DNA of 64,000 bases from Rhodobacteraceae bacterium KLH11 (lineage in GTDB: Bacteria > Pseudomonadota > Alphaproteobacteria > Rhodobacterales > Rhodobacteraceae), in the NCBI GenBank assembly GCA_000158135.1, contig DS999535.1, positions 1 to 64,000 on the forward strand, given 5' to 3'. Positions 9,926 through 18,670 of the stretch are shown piece by piece. The notes under the pieces were generated by a model. The model ran no database searches, was not told where the DNA came from, and was given only the letters and a program-made list of their open reading frames with translations. Numbering within the stretch: the first letter of the stretch is position 1; each line of letters starts with the position of its first letter. Both the position numbers and the translations under genes were made by a program.

Positions 9926-10744
9926 ATGATCTTCTTTCACAAACTACTGCGCATTATTGTACTTTTGATCGTGACATTGGTAGGGACAACCGGTGCTCGG
10001 GCGTTTGATGAATTGCAGCCAGCAGTAAGCTATCCAGTCACGGTCGCTCCCCACGATAATCAGTCAATAAATCACGCTTTTCCAGCCAGAGCACCTCCCC
10101 GAGAACATCACACGGAACCTGAGCGCATTGGCCAAACTTACTATCCGACCAATAACGATTGGTTTGGGAAGGTCACTGCGGTAGCCAATCAATCGACCAC
10201 TTCTAGCCATTTAACCCAGTTCACCGGGCACAATGTCATAATCACCGGTGCTCAGTATGCCAGCGCTGGTGGTCCTGATGTGTTGCTGGGCGTGAGCAAC
10301 ACAGGCGAAGTGTTAGCATTTTTGCATGCCTCTATTGTCCCAAATAGTGGATTTGTAATTCCGCCTACCCGGGAAATTCCGACTTGGCATGGCAGCGGTC
10401 CACGAGGCGGCGTAATTGGGCTTGACAGTGAGTCAAAATCCAACGGAGTACTTCGTAACTTTAACCCCAATGAGGGTGTAGAGTTTGTCTTTGACCCTTC
10501 TACGTCAACGTTCTTGGTCAGAGCGCCTTCAAGTCCTGTGAAGCACTCAATTTTGGCGGACTCGATAGGTGCGCCGCGTGATCAAGTTGTTGGCGGGATA
10601 CTAACCAGAGGGCCGGATGGTAAATTCTTGACCAATGAAGCATCAGGGCATTTTCACCAGAATTGGACGCCGGAGTTGCGTACACAGTTCACTGAAACGA
10701 TGAGGCGTTATGGGTTAGAATTCGATCATCGGGTAGGTATGTGA
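9926..10744 (+). CDS. secreted protein with polymorphic-toxin-like C-terminal domain
   Basis: A 272-residue protein with a clear Sec signal peptide (residues 1-26, cleavage near GARA-FDE) and no TPS domain. The last about 75 residues contain VVGGILTRGPDG, an NEASGHFHQNWTPE segment and a C-terminal Arg/His-rich tail. From memory this resembles a toxin-type domain of polymorphic toxins (possibly the type-43 group); an HMM search would be needed. The 170 residues before it are Pro-, Asn- and Ser-rich and unrecognised. It follows the first immunity gene by 21 bases and overlaps the next small gene, repeating the toxin-then-immunity layout. How it would leave the periplasm is not evident. Confidence 0.6.
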   Translation: MIFFHKLLRIIVLLIVTLVGTTGARAFDELQPAVSYPVTVAPHDNQSINHAFPARAPPREHHTEPERIGQTYYPTNNDWFGKVTAVANQSTTSSHLTQFTGHNVIITGAQYASAGGPDVLLGVSNTGEVLAFLHASIVPNSGFVIPPTREIPTWHGSGPRGGVIGLDSESKSNGVLRNFNPNEGVEFVFDPSTSTFLVRAPSSPVKHSILADSIGAPRDQVVGGILTRGPDGKFLTNEASGHFHQNWTPELRTQFTETMRRYGLEFDHRVGM

Positions 10745-11193
10745 TGGAATCTTTAATTAGGTGCCCGGATTCAGACCGAACTCTCCAGTTCGATACTGAA
10801 AAAAAGTCATGGTTTGTGACGGTTCAGGGGCATTGTTATTTGATCTCAGATGAGAGTGATCAGTCGGCACTGGCGGTGCTTCCGTTTCTGGAGCTGCCTC
10901 TTGATGACGTTGCAAAGCGTGTCTCTGAGCTTTTAGTAGAGCACCCGGATTTAAGGTTCCCCTATGAGTTCTTTGTTCTCGCAGGGTTCAAACATGGCTC
11001 CCCGCATTGGACGGACTGTTCTCTAAGGTGGCTCTCGGGCCTTGATTGGCTTGACGCTGATTTTACCAAAGACCTTGAAAAGGTTGTTTGTAGCAAAAAA
11101 CGCTATAGCCAGAAATCGCGCCACCTCGCAAAAAAGCTGATAAAGCGCCAGACCTCTAATTATTCGCCCTCTGCTGAGTCTGGTTCCACATAG
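10744..11193 (+). CDS. candidate immunity protein for the secreted toxin-like protein
   Basis: A 149-residue protein from ATG 10744, which shares a base with the stop of the previous gene (a GTG at 10741 is an alternative start). No signal peptide; the first half is acidic and contains hydrophobic patches (VLPFLELPLDDV), the last about 35 residues are strongly basic and Ser-rich. No family recognised. Coupling to the toxin-like gene and the shared A/T-rich composition suggest an immunity role. The basic tail overlaps the far end of the virB9 remnant on the other strand, so the true 3' end may be a recombination junction. Confidence 0.5.
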   Translation: MESLIRCPDSDRTLQFDTEKKSWFVTVQGHCYLISDESDQSALAVLPFLELPLDDVAKRVSELLVEHPDLRFPYEFFVLAGFKHGSPHWTDCSLRWLSGLDWLDADFTKDLEKVVCSKKRYSQKSRHLAKKLIKRQTSNYSPSAESGST

Positions 11194-11779
11194 TCTGGCA
11201 TGTGAATTGCACAGAATTTGGCACCTGACTGGCTGTTGATGATTTGCCCATCTGCTTGGTGTTGAACGCGGTCTGGATGTTACCGGCCTGTCGTGGCTTG
11301 AAGCCCTTTTTTTGATCCGGATAGCTGAACCGATATAGAAACCCGACATTATCAGGTGGACCGGCTTCATGCGCCTGAAGGAGAAACACATAGCTGCGCA
11401 GGTTGGTTTGCAGAATGAGGTTGCTCGCCTGCGTGGTGGCATGTTTGGCCTTCAGAACAAAGCCGTTGCCCGCGGTCAGAGGGATAAAGTCCCAGGTCTT
11501 GGGATCGCCCCGGACCTCATCGACCATCTGTTCACCGTCTTGGAGGTGAATGCTAAGGGCATAGCCCCGCGACACATCGATCTTGTAAACCTCGTCGGGG
11601 TGATAGACGAGGGTTCGGACACGCGCGTCCGTGCGGGTGCAGGTCGGGCGGGAAGCGGTCATCCGCGGCGCTGAAGAAGCCGGCATTCTGGAGAAACGGG
11701 AAAGCAGACCTTCAACTTGGTTTGTGAATTCGCACTTGCCGATGAAAGTTCTTTGCGCCGCCTTGCTGGCTATTCCCAA
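11156..11779 (-). pseudogene. virB9/trbG-type T4SS gene remnant
   Basis: The 207-codon frame contains a VirB9/CagX-like core at about residues 49-150: ARVRTLVYHPDEVYKI, GDPKTWDFIPLTAGN, NLILQTNLRSYVFLL and FLYRFSYPDQ. VirB9 is a periplasmic/outer-membrane core component of conjugative type IV secretion. The N-terminus lacks a proper signal peptide and the C-terminal beta domain that binds VirB7/VirB10 is absent; the residues after 150 do not look like VirB9. No other vir gene is nearby. I read it as the remnant of a lost conjugation system, lying between the toxin locus and the sugar operon. Confidence 0.7.
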
Positions 11780-11798
11780 CTTACCTATTCGGTCTGAT

Positions 11799-12833
11799 TT
11801 ATTCTCTTACCGTACTCCCGGGAATGAGTCGAAACCCTACATCCTTAGTGGACTTGGCTGGTTCGCCGTTGATTTGGGCCAGAACCATCTCGGCGGCGAT
11901 CTGGCCGATTTTGAGATGAGGAACTGCAATAGACGTCAGCCGATAGGGTTGAATCGCTGAAATTGGCAAGTCGCCCCATCCGGCAATTCCAATGTCGTTC
12001 GGGACGCTCAATCCAATTTTCTGTGCGTATTGAAGCCCGCCAATCGCCATATTGTCATTCTGGTAGAAAACAACTTCGATATCGCGGTGGGAGGCAAGCA
12101 ACTGCTCAGTGCCATAAAACCCGGTGTAAAAGCCTGGCGTGTCTTTCAGTAGCAATTGTTTTTCAAGCCGCCCGTTTGCATCCTCAATGGCTTTGGAAAA
12201 GCCGTTAAGACGAGCAGTTGCGGCATTTGCAACGTCATGTGAAGTGCCGACATAGCCGAATTTTTGATACTCCATTCCCGCCAGATAACGACCCATGCTG
12301 TAGCCGCTGTCAAAGTGGTTCAGACCTACGCACATGTCCAAAGGGCTTGAGTTGAAGTCCCAGATTTCGACCAATGGGATACTCGCTCCGCGCAGCATTT
12401 GAATCGCTTTTTGGCTGTGCGAGCGACCGGTGATGATCAGCCCTGCAGGTTGCCAGGACAGCACGGTCTCGATCCATTTTTCCTCATGGTCGATTTCATG
12501 CTCGGTCAGGCCGAGCACAGTCTGGTGCCCGAAAGCGCCGAGTTTGCGGTCAATGCCTTCCAGAACCTGCGCGAAGATTTCGTTGCCCAGTTCGGGGATG
12601 CTGACCCCAACAAAAGTGGACTTCTTGTCGCCCGCGAAAACGGTTGCCAACCGATTCGGCAGGTAGCCCAGCCTGTCCACTTCGGCCATGACCTTGGCGC
12701 GCGTTTTTTCCGAAAACCCGCCTTCGTCGCGCAGGACCCGGCTGGCGGTCATCTTCGACACGCCCGCAGCCTTTGCCACCTCAGCAAGGCTTACCTTGTT
12801 GGTTTTGCTTGATTTATCAGTGTCGCTGCTCAT
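11799..12833 (-). CDS. LacI-family transcriptional regulator
   Basis: 344 residues. A LacI-type helix-turn-helix with hinge lies at residues 14-60 (SLAEVAKAAGVSKMTASRVL ... RLGYLPN), followed by a periplasmic-binding-protein-like effector domain (about 65-344) ending with the typical GWGDLPISAIQPYRLTSI region. Such regulators repress sugar operons and release DNA on binding a sugar. It is divergent from the ABC-transporter/sugar-acid operon, with two identical palindromes in the shared 128-base intergenic region, one six bases from its own start, suggesting joint control of the operon and itself. Confidence 0.88.
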   Translation of the reverse strand: MSSDTDKSSKTNKVSLAEVAKAAGVSKMTASRVLRDEGGFSEKTRAKVMAEVDRLGYLPNRLATVFAGDKKSTFVGVSIPELGNEIFAQVLEGIDRKLGAFGHQTVLGLTEHEIDHEEKWIETVLSWQPAGLIITGRSHSQKAIQMLRGASIPLVEIWDFNSSPLDMCVGLNHFDSGYSMGRYLAGMEYQKFGYVGTSHDVANAATARLNGFSKAIEDANGRLEKQLLLKDTPGFYTGFYGTEQLLASHRDIEVVFYQNDNMAIGGLQYAQKIGLSVPNDIGIAGWGDLPISAIQPYRLTSIAVPHLKIGQIAAEMVLAQINGEPAKSTKDVGFRLIPGSTVRE

Positions 12834-12837
12834 TTAC

Positions 12838-12907
12838 GTTACGGGTAACTCTTTTTTATTGACAATGGCCGGGTCTGTGCGAATGCTAACGTAACGTTAC
12901 GGGTAAC
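12838..12907 (+). promoter_or_regulatory. operator pair and promoter between lacI-type gene and sugar operon
   Basis: The near-palindrome GTTACGGGTAAC occurs twice, at 12838-12849 and 12896-12907, 58 bases apart centre to centre. The second copy is preceded by and overlaps another palindrome, GTAACGTTAC (12891-12900). A TTGACA hexamer lies at 12859-12864, placing a plausible -10 just before 12890, so the downstream operator would cover the transcription start. The layout fits looping repression by a LacI-family dimer or tetramer acting on both divergent genes. Confidence 0.7.
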
Positions 12908-12961
12908 TCAATACGATGTTGAGGAGCATTGGGGTTACCTAAGTCTAGGAGGAGGCGGCCT

Positions 12962-14467
12962 GTGCCCGGCACTGCGCAAAACAATCTGTTCTTTGACGGG
13001 ATAAAGAAGCATTTCGGAGGCACCTATGCGCTGCGCGACGTGTCTCTGAATGTTGAACGCGGCGAGATTGTCGCGCTGCTGGGCGAAAACGGCGCGGGCA
13101 AATCGACCCTCATCAAAATCCTTGGCGGAATTCACAAGGCAGATGAAGGGCGGGTTCTGATTAATGGTGAGCCCTATGAACATCGCCCGGGTGGATTTGG
13201 TGAACGTCAGTCCGTGGCTTTCATCCACCAGGATCTGGGCATGATCGAATGGATGACGGTAGCCGAAAACATCGCACTTGCCTTGGGCTACTCCCGCAAA
13301 AGCGGTCTGATCAACTGGAAATCCGTGGAAAGCTTTGCGCAGGACGCACTGGACAAGGTGGGGTGCGAGTTCGACCCGACCACGCGGGTGCAGGACTTGT
13401 CGCGGACCGAGAAGTCTTTGGTTGCCATCGCCCGCGCTTTGGCCGTGGATTGCGATTACCTGGTTCTGGATGAACCAACCGCATCCCTGCCAGCGGATGA
13501 GGTCGAACGGCTATTCGAAGCGTTGCGTCCTTTGAAGGAACAGGGCGTCGGCATGATCTACGTATCGCATCGGTTGGATGAGATTTTTCAGATCGCCGAC
13601 CGGGTTGCTGTGCTGCGGGACGGCGAGATGGTTGGTCTGCGCAGCATCGACCACACCACGCCCGAAGAATTGGTTTATATGATCGTCGGTCGCAAGACTC
13701 GGCAGGTGATGAAGCCGGACATCCCGCCGGGCGATACGCTGCTTGAGGTGTTCGGCTTGAATATGGAAGCAGCGCATAATGTCAGCTTTCAACTGCAGAC
13801 CAATGAGATCGTCGGTCTTGTGGGCCTTCGCGGCGCAGGGCACGAGAACGTATCGCGTGCGCTATTCGGGTCGGAAGCGTTTAGCGGTCAGATTTCGTTG
13901 CATGGTGAGACGCCTGACCTGAGCGCTCCGCAGACCGCGATGGCGTCCGGGATCGGCTTGGTGGCGCGCGACAGAACCGAGGAATCGGTCGCCATGTCGT
14001 TGACCATCCGCGAGAATACGTTCCTGAATCCGGCGGCCATCGGACGGTCATTGCTGTCCTTCATGAGCCACCGAGCCGAGACGGAAAGCGCGGCCCGGAT
14101 CGGTGCCGACGTGGCTTTGTCCCCCAATGATCAGAGCATGACGATTGAGAGCCTGTCGGGTGGGAACCAGCAAAAAGTCGTCATCGGGCGCTGGCTTGAA
14201 ACCAAACGCAAGCTTTTGATTTGTGAAGACCCGACAGCCGGTGTCGATGTTGGGGCTAAGGCGGAAATCTACGCCCTGCTGAACCGCGCCATGGAGGACG
14301 GAGTTGGCATTATTGTCGTCTCGACGGACTTTGAGGAAGTCGCGGCCATCTGTCATCGCGCCATTGTCTTCAGTCAGGGGCAGATCGTACGCGAACTGAT
14401 CGGCACCGAACTGACAACTGAAAACCTGATACAGGCTGCCTCGGCGTCGAACGCCGTGGCGAGTTAA
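12962..14467 (+). CDS. sugar ABC transporter ATP-binding protein, tandem-domain (RbsA/MglA type)
   Basis: GTG 12962 is chosen because AGGAGGAGG (12947-12955) lies at ideal distance; a TTG at 12929 would be upstream of this site. About 501 residues contain two ABC domains. The first has Walker A GENGAGKST, a degenerate signature LSRTEK, Walker B YLVLDEP and the switch His in YVSHRLDE. The second has a degenerate Walker A (GLRGAGHENV), the signature LSGGNQQKV and an ECD-like LLICEDPTAGVD. This is the usual asymmetric RbsA/MglA architecture for carbohydrate import. It is the first gene of the operon behind the LacI operators, 11 bases before its permease. Confidence 0.9.
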   Translation: MPGTAQNNLFFDGIKKHFGGTYALRDVSLNVERGEIVALLGENGAGKSTLIKILGGIHKADEGRVLINGEPYEHRPGGFGERQSVAFIHQDLGMIEWMTVAENIALALGYSRKSGLINWKSVESFAQDALDKVGCEFDPTTRVQDLSRTEKSLVAIARALAVDCDYLVLDEPTASLPADEVERLFEALRPLKEQGVGMIYVSHRLDEIFQIADRVAVLRDGEMVGLRSIDHTTPEELVYMIVGRKTRQVMKPDIPPGDTLLEVFGLNMEAAHNVSFQLQTNEIVGLVGLRGAGHENVSRALFGSEAFSGQISLHGETPDLSAPQTAMASGIGLVARDRTEESVAMSLTIRENTFLNPAAIGRSLLSFMSHRAETESAARIGADVALSPNDQSMTIESLSGGNQQKVVIGRWLETKRKLLICEDPTAGVDVGAKAEIYALLNRAMEDGVGIIVVSTDFEEVAAICHRAIVFSQGQIVRELIGTELTTENLIQAASASNAVAS

Positions 14468-14478
14468 GGAATACGACT

Positions 14479-15498
14479 ATGCAATCGCTAGAATCCAACG
14501 CGCTGGAACCCACCAAGGCCGAGTTGAAGGGCGCCTCGGTTAAAACACGTATCCTGCGGTTTCTGCCGGTTTATGGTCTGGTCCTGCTGACGGGCTTTCT
14601 GATCATCCTGTTTTCGATCCTTCTGCCGAACACGTTTCCTACGCTTCTGAACCTGCGGGCGATTATTTCGGACAAGGCGATCATTGCGCTTCTATCGTTG
14701 GGGGCGATGATCCCGATGGCGGCGGGGCGTATCGACCTGACGGTGGGGTACGGGATCGTGCTGTGGCATATACTGGCGATTTCTCTGCAGACCTTGTACG
14801 GCATTCCATGGCCGATTGCGGTAGCGATTGTCCTATTGCTGGGTTTGCTGACTGGATTCCTGAACGGTCTGCTGGTCGAGGTTGCCAAGATCGACAGTTT
14901 TATCGCCACCTTGGGGACCGGTACCGTGCTCTATGCGCTGGCGCTGTGGCATACAGGTGGGCGTCAGATGGTCGGGGCATTGCCAGACAGCTTTTACGCG
15001 ATCAACGGCACCTTTGTCTTCGGCCTGCCAATCACCGGGTTCTATGTGCTGGCTATCACGGTCGCGATGTGGCTGATCCTGGAGTACACGCCGATTGGCC
15101 GGTATCTCTATGCGATTGGTGCCAATCAGCGCGCCGCGCAACTGAATGGTATTCCGACCCGGAAATTCGTCATCGGTGCGTTCATGTCATCGGGCCTGAT
15201 CACTGCCTTTGCGGGCGTGTTGCTGGCGTCGAAATTGCGGATCGGGCAAGCCTCGGTCGGTCTTGAATTCCTGTTACCTGCTTTGGTCGGAGCCTTCCTT
15301 GGGTCCACGACCATCAAGCCGGGACGCGTGAATGTTTGGGGAACAGTCGTGGGTGTCGCGATCCTGGCTGTTGGTATCTCGGGCATTCAGCAATTCGGTG
15401 GGTCCTTCTGGGTCGAGCCGATGTTCAACGGTGTCACGCTGCTGATCGCAATCGGTATCGCCGGTTACGCTCAGCGTCGCAAAGGCGCCAAAAAGTAA
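14479..15498 (+). CDS. sugar ABC transporter permease (RbsC family)
   Basis: 339 residues with about eight to ten hydrophobic segments starting near residue 29. It carries the RbsC-family landmarks PMAAGRIDLTVG (about residue 80), the GTGTVLYALALW region and the cytoplasmic YAIGANQRAAQLNGI loop that contacts the ATPase. It follows the tandem ATPase by 11 bases and precedes its binding protein by 20 bases, completing a standard carbohydrate-uptake transporter of the CUT2 type. The substrate cannot be read from the sequence. Confidence 0.9.
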   Translation: MQSLESNALEPTKAELKGASVKTRILRFLPVYGLVLLTGFLIILFSILLPNTFPTLLNLRAIISDKAIIALLSLGAMIPMAAGRIDLTVGYGIVLWHILAISLQTLYGIPWPIAVAIVLLLGLLTGFLNGLLVEVAKIDSFIATLGTGTVLYALALWHTGGRQMVGALPDSFYAINGTFVFGLPITGFYVLAITVAMWLILEYTPIGRYLYAIGANQRAAQLNGIPTRKFVIGAFMSSGLITAFAGVLLASKLRIGQASVGLEFLLPALVGAFLGSTTIKPGRVNVWGTVVGVAILAVGISGIQQFGGSFWVEPMFNGVTLLIAIGIAGYAQRRKGAKK

Positions 15499-15518
15499 AC
15501 AGCATAAGGGAGGAGATT

Positions 15519-16565
15519 ATGCTGAAACGGACTTTCATGGCGGTATCCGCTGCCGCGCTGCTAACCGGTTTGGGTGTGCCTGTCACCGCCGAGACGGCGT
15601 TTGACGGACCCACCAGTGGCCCCAAGGCTGCCGAGGGCAAATCCATCGTCGTTGTTGCCGGGGACCTGAAAAATGGTGGTATTCTCGGAGTGACCAATGG
15701 TGTCGAAGAGGCTGTCGGAACAATTGGCTGGGACGTTCGCGTGCTGGACGGTGCGGGTTCCATTCAGGGTCGGACCGGGGCGATTGGTCAAGCGCTGGCA
15801 TTGCAGCCGGACGGGATCATCATCAACGGCTTTGACGCCGTTGAACAACAGGCTGCTCTGGAAGGTGTTGTCAGCGCAGGTATTCCGATGGTTGCGTGGC
15901 ACTCGGGTCCCAAGATCGGCTGCGACGCACCGGGCGGTATCTTTGCAAATGTCTCAACTGACGCCATGACGGTATCCGAAGTGGCAGCCGAATGGGCGAT
16001 GGAAGATGGTGGAGACGGCGTAGGCGCAATCATCTTCACCGACTCGACCTATCAGATCGCCATCGACAAGGCGGACCGGATCAAGGAAACCATCGAAGCT
16101 GCGGGCGGTACGGTGCTGGAATATGTCGACACGCCCATCGCCGATACCTCGGCCCGAATGGGACCTTTGACCACGAGCCTGCTGCAGAAATACGGCGAGC
16201 AGTGGACCCACGCGCTAGCGATCAACGATCTGTATTTTGACTTCATGGGGCCTGCATTGGCGGCGGCGGGTATCTCGTCCGACGACGGGCCTCAAGCGGG
16301 CTCGGCCGGTGATGGCTCGGAAGCTGCCTTCCAGCGTATCCGCAGCAGCAATTATCAGACCATCACAGTGGCCGAGCCGTTGAATCTGCAAGGCTGGCAA
16401 TTGGTCGATGAGCTAAACCGCGCCATTCAGGGGGAGGCCTGTTCGGGCTATATCACATCGCCCGCACTGGTGACCGAAGAAGGTCTGGCCAAGCTGGGCG
16501 ACACCAACCAGTTCGACCCCGACAGCCCGTATCGCGACGCCTACGCGAAACTCTGGGGCAAGTAA
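15519..16565 (+). CDS. periplasmic sugar-binding protein of ABC importer 1
   Basis: ATG 15519 follows GGGAGGAG at good spacing; 348 residues with a Sec signal peptide (1-25, cleavage near VTAE). The mature protein has a type-1 periplasmic binding fold: SIVVVAGDLKNGGILGVTNGVEEA at the start of lobe one, followed by ALQPDGIIINGFD and GIPMVAWHSGP. These match CUT2 (ribose-type) binding proteins. A perfect 12-bp stem-loop lies just after the stop (16574-16603), a common device for keeping binding-protein mRNA abundant. It delivers substrate to the preceding permease/ATPase. Confidence 0.88.
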   Translation: MLKRTFMAVSAAALLTGLGVPVTAETAFDGPTSGPKAAEGKSIVVVAGDLKNGGILGVTNGVEEAVGTIGWDVRVLDGAGSIQGRTGAIGQALALQPDGIIINGFDAVEQQAALEGVVSAGIPMVAWHSGPKIGCDAPGGIFANVSTDAMTVSEVAAEWAMEDGGDGVGAIIFTDSTYQIAIDKADRIKETIEAAGGTVLEYVDTPIADTSARMGPLTTSLLQKYGEQWTHALAINDLYFDFMGPALAAAGISSDDGPQAGSAGDGSEAAFQRIRSSNYQTITVAEPLNLQGWQLVDELNRAIQGEACSGYITSPALVTEEGLAKLGDTNQFDPDSPYRDAYAKLWGK

Positions 16566-16573
16566 CCTTTCTG

Positions 16574-16603
16574 GGGGTCCTCGCCTGAGTTGGCGAGGAC
16601 CCC
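16574..16603 (+). terminator. perfect 12-bp stem-loop after binding-protein gene
   Basis: GGGGTCCTCGCC pairs perfectly with GGCGAGGACCCC around a six-base loop. No U-run follows, so it is more likely an mRNA-stabilising or partial terminator hairpin than a full Rho-independent terminator. The next gene begins 82 bases later. Confidence 0.6.
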
Positions 16604-16684
16604 GTTCGAAAAGATGACAAGGCGCAAAACCAACTCAGCGGTCCTGCGACCGCCATGGCGGAGCTTTGTGCAAAGGAGGAAACC

Positions 16685-17446
16685 ATGAGCGAACAGCCAT
16701 TGGTTCAAATGCAAGGAATAACAAAACGCTTTGGCGGGGTGACCGCGCTGCAGGATGTAGACCTGACGGCCTATGCGGGTGAGGTACTTGCCATTGTTGG
16801 CGACAACGGGGCAGGCAAGTCCACCCTGATCAAGATTCTGACCGGTGTGTATCAACCCACCGAAGGTCATATTCTGATGGATGAAAAGCCGTTGGAAATG
16901 GCCAGCCACTCTGACGCAATCGCCAACGGGATTGATGCCGTCTACCAGACGCTTGCGCTGGCAGATCACCTGTCTCCGGCGGCCAATATGTTTCTGGGCA
17001 ATGAGCTTACCACAAACGTGTTCGGCATTCCGTTTCTGGACAACAAACGCATGAAGTCCGAGGCTGCACGGGTGCTGGAAGAACGGCTCGGCGTCCGGCT
17101 TCGGTCGATGGATGTGATGACTGAAAGCCTCTCGGGCGGTCAGCGGCAAGCGGTTGCGATTTCACGTGCGGTGTATCACGAAGATCTGCGTCTGCTGGTC
17201 ATGGACGAACCGACGGCAGCTTTGGGCCCGCAGGAAACGGCGCGGACGCTGAAGCTGATCAAGGCCCTGCGCGAGCAGGGGTTGGCGGTGATCCTGATTT
17301 CACATTCGTTGGATGACGTTTTTGAGGTGGCCGACCGCGTGCATGTGCAGCGCCGTGGCCGCGCGGTTGGCGTCGTCAAAACTGCGGAAAGTTCCATTCA
17401 AGATGTTCTGGGCCTGATCGTCGGCGCCCAGGATGCGGCCGCGTGA
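16685..17446 (+). CDS. sugar ABC transporter ATP-binding protein, single domain
   Basis: ATG 16685 follows AAAGGAGG. 253 residues form a single ABC domain with Walker A GDNGAGKST, signature LSGGQRQAV, Walker B LLVMDEP and the switch His in LISHSLDDV. Unlike importer 1 this ATPase has one domain, as in XylG/FrcA-type single-domain CUT2 relatives, and must act as a homodimer. It overlaps or abuts the next permease gene (stop 17446, next ATG 17458). Together with the following permease and binding protein it forms a second, independent importer in the same operon. Confidence 0.88.
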   Translation: MSEQPLVQMQGITKRFGGVTALQDVDLTAYAGEVLAIVGDNGAGKSTLIKILTGVYQPTEGHILMDEKPLEMASHSDAIANGIDAVYQTLALADHLSPAANMFLGNELTTNVFGIPFLDNKRMKSEAARVLEERLGVRLRSMDVMTESLSGGQRQAVAISRAVYHEDLRLLVMDEPTAALGPQETARTLKLIKALREQGLAVILISHSLDDVFEVADRVHVQRRGRAVGVVKTAESSIQDVLGLIVGAQDAAA

Positions 17447-17457
17447 AGGAGAACGAC

Positions 17458-18585
17458 ATGTCCGCAGCTATGACAAATCCTGATCAGAGAACCATCATGG
17501 ACCGGCTTGAGCCGTATCTGGCTTTCATCGGCCCGATGGTCATGATCCTCGCCATTCTCATCTTCATGGGGATCGCGGAACCGGCACGGTATTTCCGCCT
17601 GACCAACCTCAATCTGATCCTTCTGGATGCAGCGCTTTATATGCCGATGGCGATGGCGATGACCTTTGTCATTACGCAGCGCGGAATTGACCTGTCAATT
17701 GGGTCAATCGCGGCGCTATCCGCGATCCTGATGGCCTTTCTGGTCAAGCAATACGGGTTTCCGGCCTGGGTCGCGGTGCCTTTGGCCATTGTTCTTGGCG
17801 CGTTGATGGGGCTGATCAACGGTTTGGTCATCACCCGGTTCAAGGTGCCGGACCTGATCGGCACGCTGGCCATGGACCTTGTATATCGCGGTCTGGCACT
17901 GGTGATTGCCAAGGGGCTGGTACTGGCCCGTTTCCCCGACCTGATTACCGAAATTGGCCGCGGCCAGATTCCTGGTTTCATTCCGGTGCCGGTTGTCTTG
18001 GGCCTGCTCACAATGGCGATTGGCTACGTGGTCCTGACCCGAACTTATTTTGGCCGCTACACGATCGCGATCGGCTCGAACCCGGAGGCCAGTGAAATGA
18101 CCGGCGTGGCCGTCGACCGCCACAAAATCTATGCCTATGTGCTGATGGGTGCTGCTGCGGCGATGGCCGGCGTGATGCTGACTGGTAAGTTGAATGCCAT
18201 TCAGGCGACCTCTGCCCCGTATTTCAACCTGCATGTTATTGCGGCTGTAGTAGTTGGCGGCACGTCCCTGTTCGGCGGTCGCGCCTCGATGCTGGGTTCT
18301 CTGGCCGGTGTGCTGTTGCTGTCGATGATGATCAACGCACTGGTAACGCTGCGGATCGAATTTTTTTGGCAATCCGTCGCCTCGGGAGTGGTGATTGTCA
18401 GTTCAGTCGCGCTCTACACCTGGATGCAAAAGAAAGATCGCGATGGCGCCCGCAGTCTACTGGCTGGGTTGCGCACTAAAGAGGCTCAGAAACTGATCCG
18501 TTTCTCTGCCGCTTTGATCGGCGCTCTGATCCTGTTGCTGGCCCTCGGGGCGGGACTGGCAACCGAGCCTGCGCCTAGCGGCTAA
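17458..18585 (+). CDS. ABC transporter permease of importer 2
   Basis: 375 residues from ATG 17458 (AAGGAG just upstream; a GTG at 17443 overlaps the previous stop). About nine to ten hydrophobic segments. Family landmarks include TQRGIDLSIGSIAALSA, the GLVITRFKVPDLIGTLAMD region and the ATPase-contact loop IAIGSNPEASEMTGV. The C-terminus has an extra helix (about 345-365), so it is slightly longer than importer 1's permease. The membrane subunit of a CUT2-like carbohydrate transporter; substrate unknown. Confidence 0.87.
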   Translation: MSAAMTNPDQRTIMDRLEPYLAFIGPMVMILAILIFMGIAEPARYFRLTNLNLILLDAALYMPMAMAMTFVITQRGIDLSIGSIAALSAILMAFLVKQYGFPAWVAVPLAIVLGALMGLINGLVITRFKVPDLIGTLAMDLVYRGLALVIAKGLVLARFPDLITEIGRGQIPGFIPVPVVLGLLTMAIGYVVLTRTYFGRYTIAIGSNPEASEMTGVAVDRHKIYAYVLMGAAAAMAGVMLTGKLNAIQATSAPYFNLHVIAAVVVGGTSLFGGRASMLGSLAGVLLLSMMINALVTLRIEFFWQSVASGVVIVSSVALYTWMQKKDRDGARSLLAGLRTKEAQKLIRFSAALIGALILLLALGAGLATEPAPSG

Positions 18586-18599
18586 GGCAAACAAGAAGT

Positions 18600-18631
18600 G
18601 GTGCGCCGGGAGGTAGGAGTCCCGACGCACC
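18600..18631 (+). terminator. stem-loop before the importer-2 binding-protein gene
   Basis: GGTGCGCCGGGA pairs with TCCCGACGCACC (11 of 12 positions) around an eight-base loop. No U-run follows. It sits between the permease gene and the binding-protein gene and could set mRNA processing or partial termination. Confidence 0.5.
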
Positions 18632-18670
18632 TGCAAGACCCCACAATGTTCGCGAAAGGGAGGACTTACC

